A stretch of DNA of 64,000 bases from Cydia pomonella (GCF_033807575.1 NC_084726.1:9672001-9736000); one strand, 5' to 3'. Shown: positions 47,217-58,200, counted from the first letter of the stretch. A program made the numbers and translations. The notes: a model not told the origin generated them from the letters alone.

Positions 47217-48630
47217 ACATAATAGTAAAAGACGATAGTGATAGTAAAAAAAAAACGTTTACTCACGTTTCATGCCTTATAAATATTTACAATATACTTC
47301 TGCCAAACCACAGAGTGGTTTGTTGGCAGACGAAGCTCCTATAATATGTAAGCTAGGTAGTCTATATGTTACCTATATTTTTATCTATTTAACCCCTTAC
47401 CGCATGCGCAGCCATATATGGCAAATATAGTAAGATAAAGAGGAAATGATTAATGTTTTGTTTTATTTAATCTGAAACTATCATCAGAAAATAATGTAGA
47501 AAACTTACTGCCGGTAGTACGTCTGTAGTTCATTTCCGTTTATTGAAGAGCGTTTTAAATATCTACTGTATTCATATTTTTATTATGTGGTGCGACTGGT
47601 GCGCGATAAATATATTTTAAAATAACTACAAATATGTTTTGTTAGTTCTAATAAATGAATCATAAACAAGTAGCTAAAATAAAATATGCTTCATTTAAAT
47701 CTCTAATGTTAACATTTAAGTTTGACTCAAGAAAATATATGTAGTTAAAATTATATCCGATAGACTGTCTAATGTCTATGCTATGATAGTTTAAATACCT
47801 ATTCTTCCATTGTGTTTGTTAGTAATCAATAATTAGTAGCTAATTAGAAATTGTTATTATATTACAGGTATGCAATTATAACTTAACATTATATCTTAAA
47901 TAATTAGAATTAAAACAAAAAAGCGAAAAAAATATACGGCTAGGGAAGTAAGTACACATTTTTTTTCCAGTTTCTATTTTACCATTTAGTCGCTATAATT
48001 AATTTAGGCATTCATGCCAAATTGCAGCTTTCTAGCACTAACGATCATGGAGCAAAGCCGCGGACGGACAGACGGACTGACTGTAAGGGTTCCTAGTTGA
48101 ATACAGAACCCTAAAAAAGCAAATGCAGCACGTAACAGTCTCCAAAACGCATCCATCACAAAAGCAATTAAAGTTCGAAACTTAAAACAAAAGAGTTACG
48201 CCACTTCGCTAATTAACGCAAAAAACTCCGAACAGCTGTACCAGAGATAATAGAGAGCCATAGATAATAAACAATAGACAATAAGATCGGATTGTTATTA
48301 ATAGTCGGGCCGGCACGCGCGAGCGAGCGTGGCGTAAGTAACTTGCGCTTTTCATCTCGTCGGTAAGTTGCCGTGAAGAAATTGATATTGATACTTCTTG
48401 TGTGTAATTGATAGGTACATTATTGCTTATTTAATTGAGATATAGACATTAGAGTAGTTTATCAGGCAAACTTTGAAGAGCTAGCCGAACGGTACCTATC
48501 TATTAGTTACCTACTCCAACAATCGCAATAACTTGGAAGACCTAATTAAATCTATTTTTTATTATTAATTTGCAGTCGAAACCCTAGGACTGTGCTCACA
48601 AATTTATTAGACAACATAAAAAAAAACATT

Positions 48631-48758
48631 GATGTCACGGGGACCGTAGGGCTGGCTCATTCCTTGCCCAACCGATCGGCGTTGCGATCCAAAGGGGGAA
48701 CGCAGTCAGCCTTATGGGAACCCTTCTGCAGGCATCGGATCTGGGTGATCTAGCTTAA
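48631..48758 (+). pseudogene. LINE ORF C-terminal fragment
   Basis: One frame reads HGDRRAGSFLAQPIGVAIQR and then GNAVSLMGTL before a stop. The fragment at 57310-57521 (minus) encodes the same block (TGDRRTGGFLAQRISIAIQR, GNA). This motif ends ORFs of non-LTR retrotransposons common in Lepidoptera. It is 5'-truncated. Confidence 0.6.
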
Positions 48759-49097
48759 TATAAACATATTGGACTAGGTCACCCATGTTTTTTTAAGGTA
48801 TTCGTTTTAGTTTTGTAGGTAGGGTGGTTTTAATTTTAGATATTAATAAAATCATATTTATAACCAAAATGTTACGCCAAAACTTGACGTGTCTGTTTTT
48901 CCTATTTTTTCCTATATTATACCTGCAAAATTAGATTCTGAATGAATGTGTTTTGGCGTGATGGGAAAGATATTTTTGTTTTCAGTAACATAAATTGTTA
49001 TATAATATATCCATATATTAGTTATAATATTGACCGATAGACCGTAGACGCATGACCGTAGACATCATGCATTTTCAGAGCCTTCTTTGAGTTGTAC

Positions 49098-49184
49098 TAC
49101 AGGGTGTTTATTTAGTCACCTGCAATAATTTACGGGGCAAATATATAGGTCCATACTGAGCAACTTTTACTATCGGACCAATTA
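49098..49184 (+). repeat. Single arm of fold-back family I
   Basis: Matches the arm at 40342 (gtcacctgcaataatttacg, then ccatactgagcaacttttac). Confidence 0.65.
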
Positions 49185-50299
49185 TGGAAGGTAGAGGCAA
49201 GGAACAGAATCTCCTTAGGCAGAACTGTTGCAAAAGTGTCCAACTGTCAGCTACAAATAATAGTTCCAATTCTCTCCAGAGTAGCGCTAGAGTAGCTAAG
49301 AACCTAGGCGTAAGATTATTGCAGGAGTAAATCGTTATATGGATTTTACACTACCTAGTGTATTTGACATGCAAAATTTAACCAGTTTTTAATTTCTTCT
49401 AATGTCCTGGCTCTATGCCCCATATGCATTTCATGAAACTAGCTCACGGCGGTCGGTCTACTCCTAACTTTTCTAAGCATCATAATTATACGTAGTAAAT
49501 TCATGGCCTCGCTCCCTCCTGTACCTTAGGTCGGATTTATGCAAATTCCATTGTACGACTGCGAGCAGGAAGCGATATTGCAGCGTCGTTTATGTACGTA
49601 TGTGCGGCACTTTCTCCCGACAAGGTTCGATGCTTCGATCCATTTCAATCTAGGGGTGTTGAAGGAATCCTAGATTCAATATGAAGTACCTACATATACA
49701 CCGTGTTTTTATTAAATTCCCTTAACTGGGTATGGTATGGGTAAGTACGTTTGGAAACTAAATCGCATATCGCAAAAAAAATGTTATATATATTTTTAAG
49801 TTATTAAATGATGCAAATAGCGTCGTTGTAACACGGGCATTACATTTAATTCAACCAAACAATTGAATAGTGTGACATATCAATGTAATTTACACTGACT
49901 TCTGTAACACAGGTTTTTACCTAGCTCAGAAGTCAGGGACTTCAATCACTAAAATGTACTTACCTTAATGCCAATAAAATTTTTATTTTATTTAAAAAAA
50001 AAAAATTCGAACATCAAATGAATAAATTCGTACTAAATACTAATCAATATGTAAACAGACCTTAAGGCAAGTGACACGCTCGTAAGGGCCATCTAAGATT
50101 TTTTTTTTTTTATTATCTCCGCAATGGAGTTTATTAGAATACCGGTGTCTTTGAGAAAGTTATTAAATTAAGTTCAGGAATGCACCCTTGAAATTAACGG
50201 AAATAAAACAAAACGCGGTGTATATTTATCCGCCAGGGCAGACGATATGTGTGTATATGTATCCGCCACGACAGACGATGTGGTTGAATATGTTCGCAG

Positions 50300-50540
50300 G
50301 TGTCAAAGCAGCGATCGCGTCATTACGTCCACTTCAGCTCGTTCGTGGCGCGCTGCTGCCGCTGCTGGAAACAGTGGAAACCATCGCGAACGCGGACTCC
50401 TGGCCGAAGGGTGTTATATTTCTCTCAAATCCTACACCAGAACAGGTGGCGCAGCAGAAGACTGTTCTGTTGCCAAAATGATTTTTAGCTTGTAGGGTTT
50501 AATATTTATTTTGTGTACCTATCTATGTATTATGTTAGTC
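50300..50540 (+). repeat. Degenerate LINE-like 3' end, family M copy 2
   Basis: Shares cagctcgttcgtggc, gaaaccatcgcgaacgcgga and ccaaaatgatttttag with 45640-45880. Three overlapping open frames here are remnants or chance. Confidence 0.5.
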
Positions 50541-50588
50541 TGTAAGGTATGTATCTAAAAGAGTCTTTGTTGTTTTTTTTTAACTTAC

Positions 50589-50648
50589 CGTGTGCGTAGT
50601 CTGCGAGTACGCGCCGGATATGGTCAGCGCCATCCACACTCGCGCCCA
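50589..50648 (-). CDS. Signal-peptide exon of the cuticular-protein gene
   Basis: Minus-strand acceptor gtttgtttacag and consensus donor CACACG|GTAAGT enclose 20 codons in phase 0: WARVWMALTISGAYSQTTHT. The hydrophobic core ending GAYS is a plausible signal-peptide cleavage region. Many insect RR genes split the signal peptide after the first few codons, so the ATG is expected in an upstream exon that I could not fix; Met at position 6 is an alternative. It joins in frame to the RR exon at 40861. Confidence 0.65.
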
Positions 50649-51199
50649 CTGTAAACAAACAAATGTTATAAAAATAATAAACAAATAAAAATATAACATT
50701 ATTTATTTTAAGATTAGTTTTATTTATTTTTAGATTTAAATTTTAAGTTTTATATGTATTATGTTGTGTCTTCATTAATGTTACATTAATTTGTAGTTTA
50801 ATTTGTATGTAAAATGTATAATTGTTGGTGCAATAAAGAATATTTACTGGTATTTAATAACAATATATTTATTACGACTATTTTTGAAATTTGAATATGT
50901 ATGTTTTATATAATTTAATTGCACATATTTTAATTTGTAATTAACTTTTCAACTTATATGGAAATGTTTTTCTGGAATAAATCCTCGCTGGATACATTAA
51001 GGAAAATATTTCTATAAATAAAATTAGATATTAATATGAACTATAGCGTTGCCCCTTCGTTTGATCTGTCAGATTTTTTATTATTATAAATAAATAACCG
51101 CTTTTAGGCTCATAATTAAACCCACGTGCTTTTTTAAATTATAATTATCGAACATGTGCGGTAATGTATGATAATCCGATTGACACTTTTTTATAATTG

Positions 51200-51324
51200 T
51201 ACAGTCAAATATATCGGAGCGGCCAGTGCTCACAAATATCTGATCACGCCTCTCTTGTCAATGACTACGTGTTCAGATATCAGTAAGCCCCTCGGTTGCT
51301 CCAGTATATCTGACGGCGACTGTA
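51200..51324. mobile_element. MITE family F copy 4
   Basis: Ends tacagtcaaatatatcggag and tatatctgacggcgactgta. Left end carries a small deletion relative to the other three copies. Confidence 0.88.
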
Positions 51325-51461
51325 CATTTGCTGAATGTTTTAACAATTAAAATTTGATTAATATAGAAGTTTTGTTTTTTCCTTGCAAGTGTATTGTAAT
51401 GCGTCGTATATAACACTTGTGCATTGGCCATTAAGTACATCGGCTTTCTTATTGCTGCTTT

Positions 51462-51680
51462 CATCTAAGGACGGGCCTTATGGGCACTAAGAATAATGCT
51501 AGTTCAGTGGTGTCACTCACTAATTCGAGCCGTAACTGCTTGCGACCAATCGCGCGCGTGATGCGAACTCGTCAACCAATCGCATTGTAGCGTTAGACTG
51601 CGCGATTGGCTCGAATTCGCGTGCGTGACACCGCTGTACTGGCCCCATTCTTATTGCCCGTAGGGCTCGTCCTTAGATAT
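51462..51680. mobile_element. MITE family L copy 2
   Basis: Inverted ends tctaaggacgggcc and ctcgtccttagata. The body matches 45314-45558. Confidence 0.78.
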
Positions 51681-52319
51681 ACCTATGTCAATGTCACGCG
51701 CATAGTATCGCCTCGAGTGTGATGACCAGCGTAGTACACTTTTATCATAATGTACCGACTAAAATCGACACCCTTATAAGTCTTTAGTGCTTAACGTAAA
51801 CTGGAAAACGCCCTGAATGTTCAACCGATATCATAATCCAATTTTCACCTCTAGCTTTCATTCCACTGCTCCAATATTTATTTATAGCCGCCTATTTATA
51901 ATTTTATAGTGATATTTGCATAGTAGTCACGTAATCAGCGTCTATGTCAAGATTATTATGTCTCTAGGTCATTTACTAGTTTCTAAGTCAGTCCTTAGTG
52001 TAGACTAGATTATCGTATATCATACGAAAGTTGTCTGTAGTTAATAATATAATTGCTGTGTCTTTAGTGAATTAATTAAGGAAGTTGATATTTATGTAGA
52101 TATGTTGTGCTTGAACAAGTTTTTATCTTGCAATGGTGTTATGCATGTATTGTGTAGCTAACTTCTGCTAGTGAGCCAAATTTAATAAAAATAAAACGTA
52201 TATTAATCAAGGAATATCTACCATTGGGTCCAAAAGACAGGAAGTAATTTTAATTTGCTATATATATCTATTTATCAAGCCGCAGGGGACATTTTTTATA
52301 AATTTATTTTAGTGTTATT

Positions 52320-52755
52320 TTAGATTTAGCAGGTAAAGGCGCTCTTGATTGTTCAAAAACTAATGAGATAGAAAAACATTTTATCCACATGTGCGGAGAA
52401 GCAATATCTGATGCAAATTTTGAGTTGATTCCTTATGTTGGCAGGTAGAGTTGACTTTTAAATGATGATTTTGAATGATAAATATTTAATACCATTCATT
52501 TGGATTTAATTTGGTTTGATTTTGTTTGTTACAGTAGTGTGGTGAAAAAAATTGTGTTTCACTCGGTGGCAAAATTTGTGTAACCCTGCTAATCGTGTCT
52601 TGAACGGGGGTTTCAAGACCTTCGCTCAAGATTCCACTTTTCAAACAGGTGTTCGTTACTCTCGTGGTTCAATTTTGGAATCTTTCGTTTGCTCGAGTAT
52701 TAATTATAGCACGAGCGGTTAAACAACAATTTTACCCCCTTTTAAAACAAATCGT
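52320..52755. repeat. Interspersed repeat, family D copy 2
   Basis: Blocks cttttaaatgatg, cactcggtggcaaaatttgt and gagcggttaaacaacaattt occur in the same order as at 5340-5790. Confidence 0.6.
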
Positions 52756-52938
52756 CAGATGACAAGCAAAACTCACTAATTACCACCACAAGTTCATAGC
52801 CGTAATGAACCATATTACTACTAAAATAAAATTAAATAAATTTTATTTTAGTAGTAATATGGTTCATTACGGCTAATATGGTTCGTTCAGGTTGAATTAT
52901 TTTTTAGTAATTAGTGAGTTTTGCTTGTCATCTGACGA
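52752..52938. mobile_element. Fold-back MITE with TCGTCAGATGACAAGC ends
   Basis: The perfect terminal repeat tcgtcagatgacaagcaaaa plus ctcactaattac is mirrored at the right. Inside is a second stem (agccgtaatgaaccatatta and its inverse) around an AT loop. Confidence 0.85.
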
Positions 52939-52976
52939 AATAACTACTGTGATTCCTATACTGTATATTATTATTC

Positions 52977-53032
52977 GATAGCGAAACGTGACGTACATGT
53001 TTGCGTTAAGTCTCATTTTGTATGGGATTTTG
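52977..53032 (+). repeat. Half copy of fold-back family N
   Basis: gatagcgaaacgtgacgtac and gcgttaagtctcattttgta match an arm of 59229-59385. Confidence 0.6.
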
Positions 53033-53084
53033 AGTTTCCAATACGACCCGAATGGGCGCTATTTTCGTGTTACCGGCCACTGTC

Positions 53085-53456
53085 CGTCTGGTCCAGCGGG
53101 TTAAGACGCGGACTGCTAAACGAGTGTTACGGGTTCGAATCTCGCCCGGTGACACTAACTTTTGTTTTTTTTTTTTATATGTTTAAGTTTATATGTAATT
53201 TTTTAATTTTTATTGTTTTAGACAAGTTTAATTTAGTAAAAAAATGACCTATGTAATAATTGTCAATTACAATAGATGGCGTTACTCTGTGACAAGTGCT
53301 GTAAGGTTAAAATCGATTGTAAATAATAATAATTGTCAGTTCACATTTTACTTTTTAAGTTTATGTTAATTATCACCTATACACCACCATATTACAATAA
53401 ATAGTTATAACCGAGCAAAGCTTGGTCGCCCAGGTACTATATATATATATATATAT
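53085..53456 (+). mobile_element. SINE-like retroposon with tRNA-Ser-like head
   Basis: The head contains tggtccagcgggttaagacg (box A) and gggttcgaatctcgcc (box B) with a gactgctaaac anticodon-like stretch, as in tRNA-Ser(GCT). The acceptor stem does not pair properly, so it is not a normal tRNA gene. A T-run follows at 53165. The end, ccgagcaaagcttggtcgcc plus caggtac and a (TA)n run at 53437-53456, is a tail type common in moth retroposons. Whether head and tail belong to one element is inferred. Confidence 0.55.
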
Positions 53457-53469
53457 AACGAGGCCGAGG

Positions 53470-53592
53470 GTGCGGAGTATAAGGGTCGGCAACGCGCATA
53501 TAACTCCTCTGGAGTTGCAGGCTTACATAGGCTACGGAAACTGCTTACCATCAGGCGGGTCGTATGCTTGTTTGCCACCGACGTAGTTTAAA
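53470..53592 (+). repeat. Short interspersed repeat, family G copy 2
   Basis: Shares ctggagttgcaggcttacat, aaactgcttaccatcaggcg and tttgccaccgacgtagttta with 29985-30092. Confidence 0.7.
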
Positions 53593-53599
53593 CAAAAGT

Positions 53600-53720
53600 T
53601 ATCGCTTCAACAACCAAACGCTTTGTGTATCTCTATTACTATTCCATATTAGTGCGACAGTGATAGTTGCGTTTCGTACGCTACGGAGCGTAAGCGATTT
53701 GCATGTTGGCTACGCGGCCT
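53600..53720 (+). repeat. Interspersed repeat, family K copy 2
   Basis: Shares tctctattactattccatat and tagtgcgacagtgatagttg with the inverse of 44325-44455. Confidence 0.55.
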
Positions 53721-54179
53721 CAAAGGTAACTTGACATCAAGCTGACGGGAGACCTTCTCAGTGATGTTTATGTTATTATATTAATAAAAGTGTTGTATTA
53801 CATTTCAGCAATACTGTAAGCGTCCTGAATAAATTCTTTCAATTTAATAATCTTTATGAAATAAAATATGTATAATTTATTAAATACCAAGACTATAAAG
53901 CTTTCAACGACCGGTAGGGCGTGCTGAATGTTTACGGCTGGAAGCACTTTCTATGCTACGTCAACGACAGCCGATCGTTATCGACTTGGTAATTTATTAT
54001 CCTATATTTAACATTGCGATCGTTGTTAACTATATAAATGTAGAGATAAACGGGAAATGCCCTTACTTTATAAAGTTACATTGCGTCTAGCTCAGCCCCT
54101 ATGACTAACTAGGGAACCCGATTTTACCCCAATAAATATCAATATTCTTGTATGTTCTTGTTCATTGTTGTAAGTTATT

Positions 54180-54330
54180 GTTTCCTGCTACCCAAAGGTT
54201 GTCTGGAAGAGTCGCTTTTTAGCGATAAGACCGCCTGTTGTTACCTAATTGTAATTTGTGTTTTCTTTGTATTCTCCTTTTCGATATGTGGTGTACAATA
54301 AAGAATATTTATTTATTTATTTATTGTAAG
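54180..54330 (+). repeat. LINE 3' tail
   Basis: The blocks agtcgctttttagcgataag, accgcctgttgttacct and gtggtgtacaataaagaata end in (TTTA)n. This is the usual 3' tail of a LINE family abundant in Lepidoptera. No ORF remains. Confidence 0.65.
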
Positions 54331-54389
54331 AAATTAGACCTACAGTCTACAGGTCTACAGGTCGCAGGGCATTTATTTACAATAAAGAA

Positions 54390-54450
54390 ATACAAAAAAA
54401 AATATATTCTTTATTGATGTACACCACATATCGAAAAGGAGAATTTTCTG
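54390..54450 (-). repeat. LINE 3' tail, inverted
   Basis: The minus strand reads cttttcgatatgtggtgtac and aataaagaatatattttttt, the same tail as 54180-54330, so the two tails face each other. Confidence 0.65.
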
Positions 54451-55074
54451 TTAAGTATATTTAATTGAGCTTATTACCCCCGTAAAATACGATTTTACCC
54501 CTACTGGGGTAATTACCCCCAGATTAGGAACCGCTGGTCTAGCTAGACAATTAACTGTACTGCATGCATAATGAATTGATGAGAAGGTCAAATATGGTAT
54601 GTGTCAAACGGCAGCAAAATTATTTCCATCTTGGGCTTTAACACTCGAATCCCTCACAACGATTTAATGTGCGCCGACGCCGCAAATAAGGCATTTGTCC
54701 GCAAATCACAAAAAAATTCGAATGATCTTAAGCTAATAACTACCAGAGTAATTCATTTATGCAGCTATTATTATTTATGTCTTTTCCATCACGGAACAAT
54801 GGTGTTCCGGACCTTTGGGAGGCGTGCGCGGAGCCGAAGCCAACACGTAGAGTTCCTTTTGACACTTTAATGAAATGTAAGGGGTACACCTAACGGATGT
54901 TGCCCTTGCCCGTGTCATGGGACGCACGCAGTGGCAGCACCCGCCAGGGTGTAAGGACTATTTGAGAGTTGATGGAATCTAAAATGAACTGGGCTATTGG
55001 GTGAAAGCGATGGACTAAATACTAGGCTATAGGATAAAAAACCGGATTATTATTAAAAAAATATTGGATTGTTT

Positions 55075-55336
55075 GACGATCGGTCTGGCTTAGTCGGTTA
55101 ATGCCCCTGCCTATGAAGCCGGTGGTCCTGGGTTCGAATCCCGTTAAGGGCATTTATTTGTGTGATGAGCACAGATATTTGTCCCTGAGCCAATGACTTT
55201 TTCTATGTATTTTATGTAAGTATTTGTTTGTTATATATATCGTTGTCTGAGTACCCACAACACAAGCCTTCTTGAGCTTACCGTGGTACTTTGTCAATTT
55301 GTGTAAGAATATCCCTATATTATTTATTATTTTATT
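55075..55336 (+). mobile_element. SINE family H copy
   Basis: Head with tggcttagtcggttaatgcc (box A region) and gggttcgaatcccg (box B), body with gtgtgatgagcacagatatt, T/A-rich tail. Confidence 0.85.
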
Positions 55337-56088
55337 TTTGGAGAAATACCAAATTTAATAATATTTTTTTTTAATAATATAGGAGACAAACGCGTCTGCA
55401 ACACCAGAAGGGTCTTGAAGATTTCAAGGTAGGATCGGTCCGCAATAGAGTTCTTTCCAATTTTTTGAAATGCTTGTATTACGTTCTATATTAACTAAAA
55501 GTTGCCCTACAATTCAACTTTTATACTAAAAACGGCTTTAAATATGTTAAATTAACAAAATATATTTTGACAGATGCTTTCGCGCCCAAAACGCTTTTTG
55601 AAAATTGTGTGACATCACAGTTTACGGTTTGACAAATAACTACATACACACGTAGAAGATACAAACTGTCAACTGACATTTGTCATTTGTTGTTCATCGC
55701 CTAACTGTCAACAGTGTCAATCCGAGAGTTGTGACGTCATCAGAATCTTCAATTATGTTTCGAGTTTGGTCACGTGACGTGTGCCAAAAGATATTTTAAA
55801 TTCTATATGTACAAAAATATGGTCATTACAGGTCCCCTAAAAGTAGTTTAACATGTTTTTATAATCCAAAAGAATTTATTGGGATACAATTCTGCCCTAA
55901 GATTTGTAGATGGAAACAACCCTATTACCGCGGGCGATAGATAGTTCACTCCAAAATTTTGCTGGGGGAGGCAATAAGTTTCTGGAGAAACGCATCAAAC
56001 GCACAATTAAAAGTTCTGCCAAATTTCAATAGGGAATATTACGCAAACCTCTGCGTAGAGAGCGCCACTAGCACATACTGAGGGCCTA

Positions 56089-56190
56089 CCGCGAAACACA
56101 AATATCGAAATTTGGTTATCTGCCTGTCTATCACTCTTGTATATTCGAGCGATAGAGAAGCAGATAACGAAATATCGATTTTCGCGTTTC
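56089..56190. mobile_element. Fold-back MITE, family C copy 2 (truncated)
   Basis: It starts ctgagggcctaccgcgaaac like the element at 4754 and contains diverged inverted arms (tatctgcctgtctatc and gatagagaagcagata). The right end is missing just before the SINE at 56202. Confidence 0.6.
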
Positions 56191-56201
56191 AATCAATGTC
56201 A

Positions 56202-56477
56202 TAAATAATAAATAAATAAATAAATAAATATTATAGGACATTATTACACAAATTGACTAAGTCCCACAGTAAGCTCAATAAGGCTTGTGTTGAGGGTACT
56301 TAGACAACGATATATATAATATATAAATATTTATAAATACTTAAATACATAGAAAACACTCATGACTCAGGAACAAATATCCATGCTCATCACACAATTA
56401 AATGCCCTTACCAAGATTTGAACCCGGGACCATCAGCTTCGTAGGCAGGGCTACCCACTAGGCCAAACCGGTTGTCA
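56202..56477 (-). mobile_element. SINE family H copy, inverted
   Basis: Minus-strand full-length copy. Its head ends at 56477 (gacaaccggtttggcc) and its (TTTA)n tail at 56202. It contains gggttcaaatct as box B. Confidence 0.88.
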
Positions 56478-56539
56478 AATGTCATAGTGCAAAACTTCTC
56501 AAAAAACTGTTTAAGGCATAGTATATATAAGTTACTCTA

Positions 56540-56689
56540 TTTACAATATGTGCTAGTGCTGCACTCTGGCGGCAGAATATTGCAATACCCCCTATTAGTA
56601 TTGCTGCTGCTAAATGTATACGAACCATGATTGTAGTCGAGCCAGTGTGCGCCGAGGTTCAGTGCTTCCTTCTTCTGTTGATTAAAGTA
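56540..56689 (-). CDS. Exon-like patch of an unidentified gene (possible terminal exon)
   Basis: After the minus-strand acceptor tttctttttacag the frame reads YFNQQKKEALNLGAHWLDYN and HGSYTF, then a Ser/Asn/Cys-rich end and TAG at 56537-56539. Codons of the first half prefer C or G in third position (ctg aac ctc ggc), as in real exons here. In another frame the same DNA gives MVRIHLAAAILIGGIAIFC, which looks like a signal peptide and could be a first exon of the cuticular gene. I cannot decide between them. I do not recognise the protein. Confidence 0.4.
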
Positions 56690-57057
56690 CCTGTAAAAAG
56701 AAAATAACTTTTGACAAAAAAAAAACAACTTATTTTCAGAGAGTTTACTTATAAACCATACTCTTAGGGCCTATTTCACAATGTCCCGGTAAAGTCCTAA
56801 GCTACTTGCCTCTTATCTGACGAATAAAGTCATCGTTGGCGTTTCACAATCTTCACATAAGCTTAACTAGATTTTGGTAGGAAGTTTAATCTGGCAGTTG
56901 ATTTATTTTTTAATTAGCTACTTATCCAATACTTGGACATTGTGGAATGGTCCTTAGATATGTAGTGATTAACATAAATACGAACGTTTCTGAGAAAATA
57001 CGATGGCAATGGATTTTTCACTACATATGTATGTCAGTAGCATATTGGAGCTACAGC

Positions 57058-57113
57058 CTTTATAGCAATACATTTGAAAAGATTTATTTCCTAAAAATGT
57101 ATTGCTATAAAGA
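57058..57113. repeat. Hairpin with 18-bp perfect arms
   Basis: ctttatagcaatacattt is exactly mirrored by aaatgtattgctataaag around a 20-bp loop. Confidence 0.75.
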
Positions 57114-57228
57114 TTAGGGGTGAAAGTGGTATTCAAAGTTCTCAAAAAGAAAATGAAAAACTTATATCTAATAAACTAGTGATCTAGTCGCAGACATCAC
57201 TGGCGATCGCAGAGAGAATCTTTATATA

Positions 57229-57230
<2 letters not shown>

Positions 57231-57274
<44 letters not shown>
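57231..57274. repeat. (TA)n microsatellite
   Basis: About 22 uninterrupted TA dinucleotides. Confidence 0.95.
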
Positions 57275-57278
<4 letters not shown>

Positions 57279-57309
57279 CAGATTTGAGGTATTACTATAA
57301 TTAGCTTAA

Positions 57310-57521
57310 ATCTAAAATAGGCCCTTGGCGGCATTTCCTCGTTGAATCGCAATGCTGATACGTTGTGCGAGGAAGCCGCCAGTTCTTCGGTCACCAGTTA
57401 CGTCAACTAGATGTTTCGCGATTTCCGCAAAAAAATTGTGCGCGCTTTGACCCCATGGACCTAGAGTTCCATGAAAAGAGAAATCCCAAAAAAAATGTAT
57501 TGCTATCACAGAACCCTCCAA
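57310..57521 (-). pseudogene. LINE ORF C-terminal fragment
   Basis: The frame encodes FHGTLGPWGQSAHNFFAEIA, then KHLVDVTGDRRTGGFLAQRI and SIAIQRGNAAKGLF before a stop. The TGDRR...FLAQ...AIQRGNA block matches 48631-48758. It is a 5'-truncated non-LTR retrotransposon remnant, with no reverse transcriptase domain left. Confidence 0.65.
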
Positions 57522-57544
57522 AGTTTAAAGTTTAGATATTTTTT

Positions 57545-58200
57545 TAGAGCGTCTATAAAGTGTCCCACTACTGGGCAAAGGCCTCCCCCCTGGACTTCCA
57601 ATCTTCCCGATGAACTGCAGCATCCGTCCAGTTGTTGATAAATGCGTCCAGGTCGTCCCGCCATCTCCTCTTAGGCCGACCATGCCGGCGTTTACGTTGT
57701 GGCACCCACTCCGTGGCTAGTTTAGCCCACCTCTGTGGGTGCATACGTCGTACATGGCCTGCCCAGTCCCACTTTAGCCTGGCGGTTTTGACTCCAACGT
57801 CGACGATGCCTGTTTTGGTGCGCAACGTAGTGTTTCGGATCCGGTCAATCCTTTTCACCCCAAGCATGATGCGCTCCATGGCTCTTTGGCAAACCTTCAG
57901 TTTGGTCTTTTGTAACTCAGTAAGGGACCACGTTTGAGCACCGTAAGTGAGGATTGGCAGTATGCACATGTCGACGAGCCTCCGCTTAAGAGCTAATGGA
58001 AGGTCTCCCTTCAGTAGCTTCTTGAGAGACCAATAGCTCTCTCAAGCGTTTTGGATCCGTCTTTCGACTTCTTTGTCCTGTCTTTGGTTGAAAGAGACTA
58101 TTTGCCCCAAGTACGTATACTCGTCGACATAGCTCAGGATCTGTCCGTCTACCTCAATGTCACGTTTGATGCTGTTGGTCATTACCTGGTTTTTGACCGA
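57545..58200 (-). pseudogene. RTE-like LINE, C-terminal reverse transcriptase fragment
   Basis: The minus strand encodes the thumb and C-terminal part of an RTE-type polymerase: YTYLGQIVSFNQRQDKEVER, CILPILTYGAQTWSL, LKWDWAGHVRRMHPQRWA and RRHGRPKRRWRDDLDAF. An in-frame TGA at 58042-58044 stands where Trp is expected (NA-W-ESYW), and a TAG at 57568-57570 replaces a Gln codon near the end (FAQQWDTL). The catalytic YADD region and the endonuclease lie outside the fragment. It is a dead copy. Confidence 0.85.

Larger units (their letters stand above)
40862..50588 (-). other. Large intron of the cuticular-protein gene (9.7 kb)
   Basis: The intron holds many repeats: a MITE at 41697-41833, a duplicated repeat (41868-42120 and 42538-42752), a hairpin (43161-43224), SINE and LINE fragments, MITEs at 45314-45558 and 46970-47216, repeat family E (45937-46497), and LINE remnants at 45640-45880 and 48631-48758. 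No further host exon was seen. Confidence 0.6.

Noticed and set aside
53085..53160. Functional tRNA-Ser gene
   Set aside because: Boxes A and B are present but the 5' and 3' acceptor sequences do not pair correctly, and the sequence sits in a retroposon-like context.
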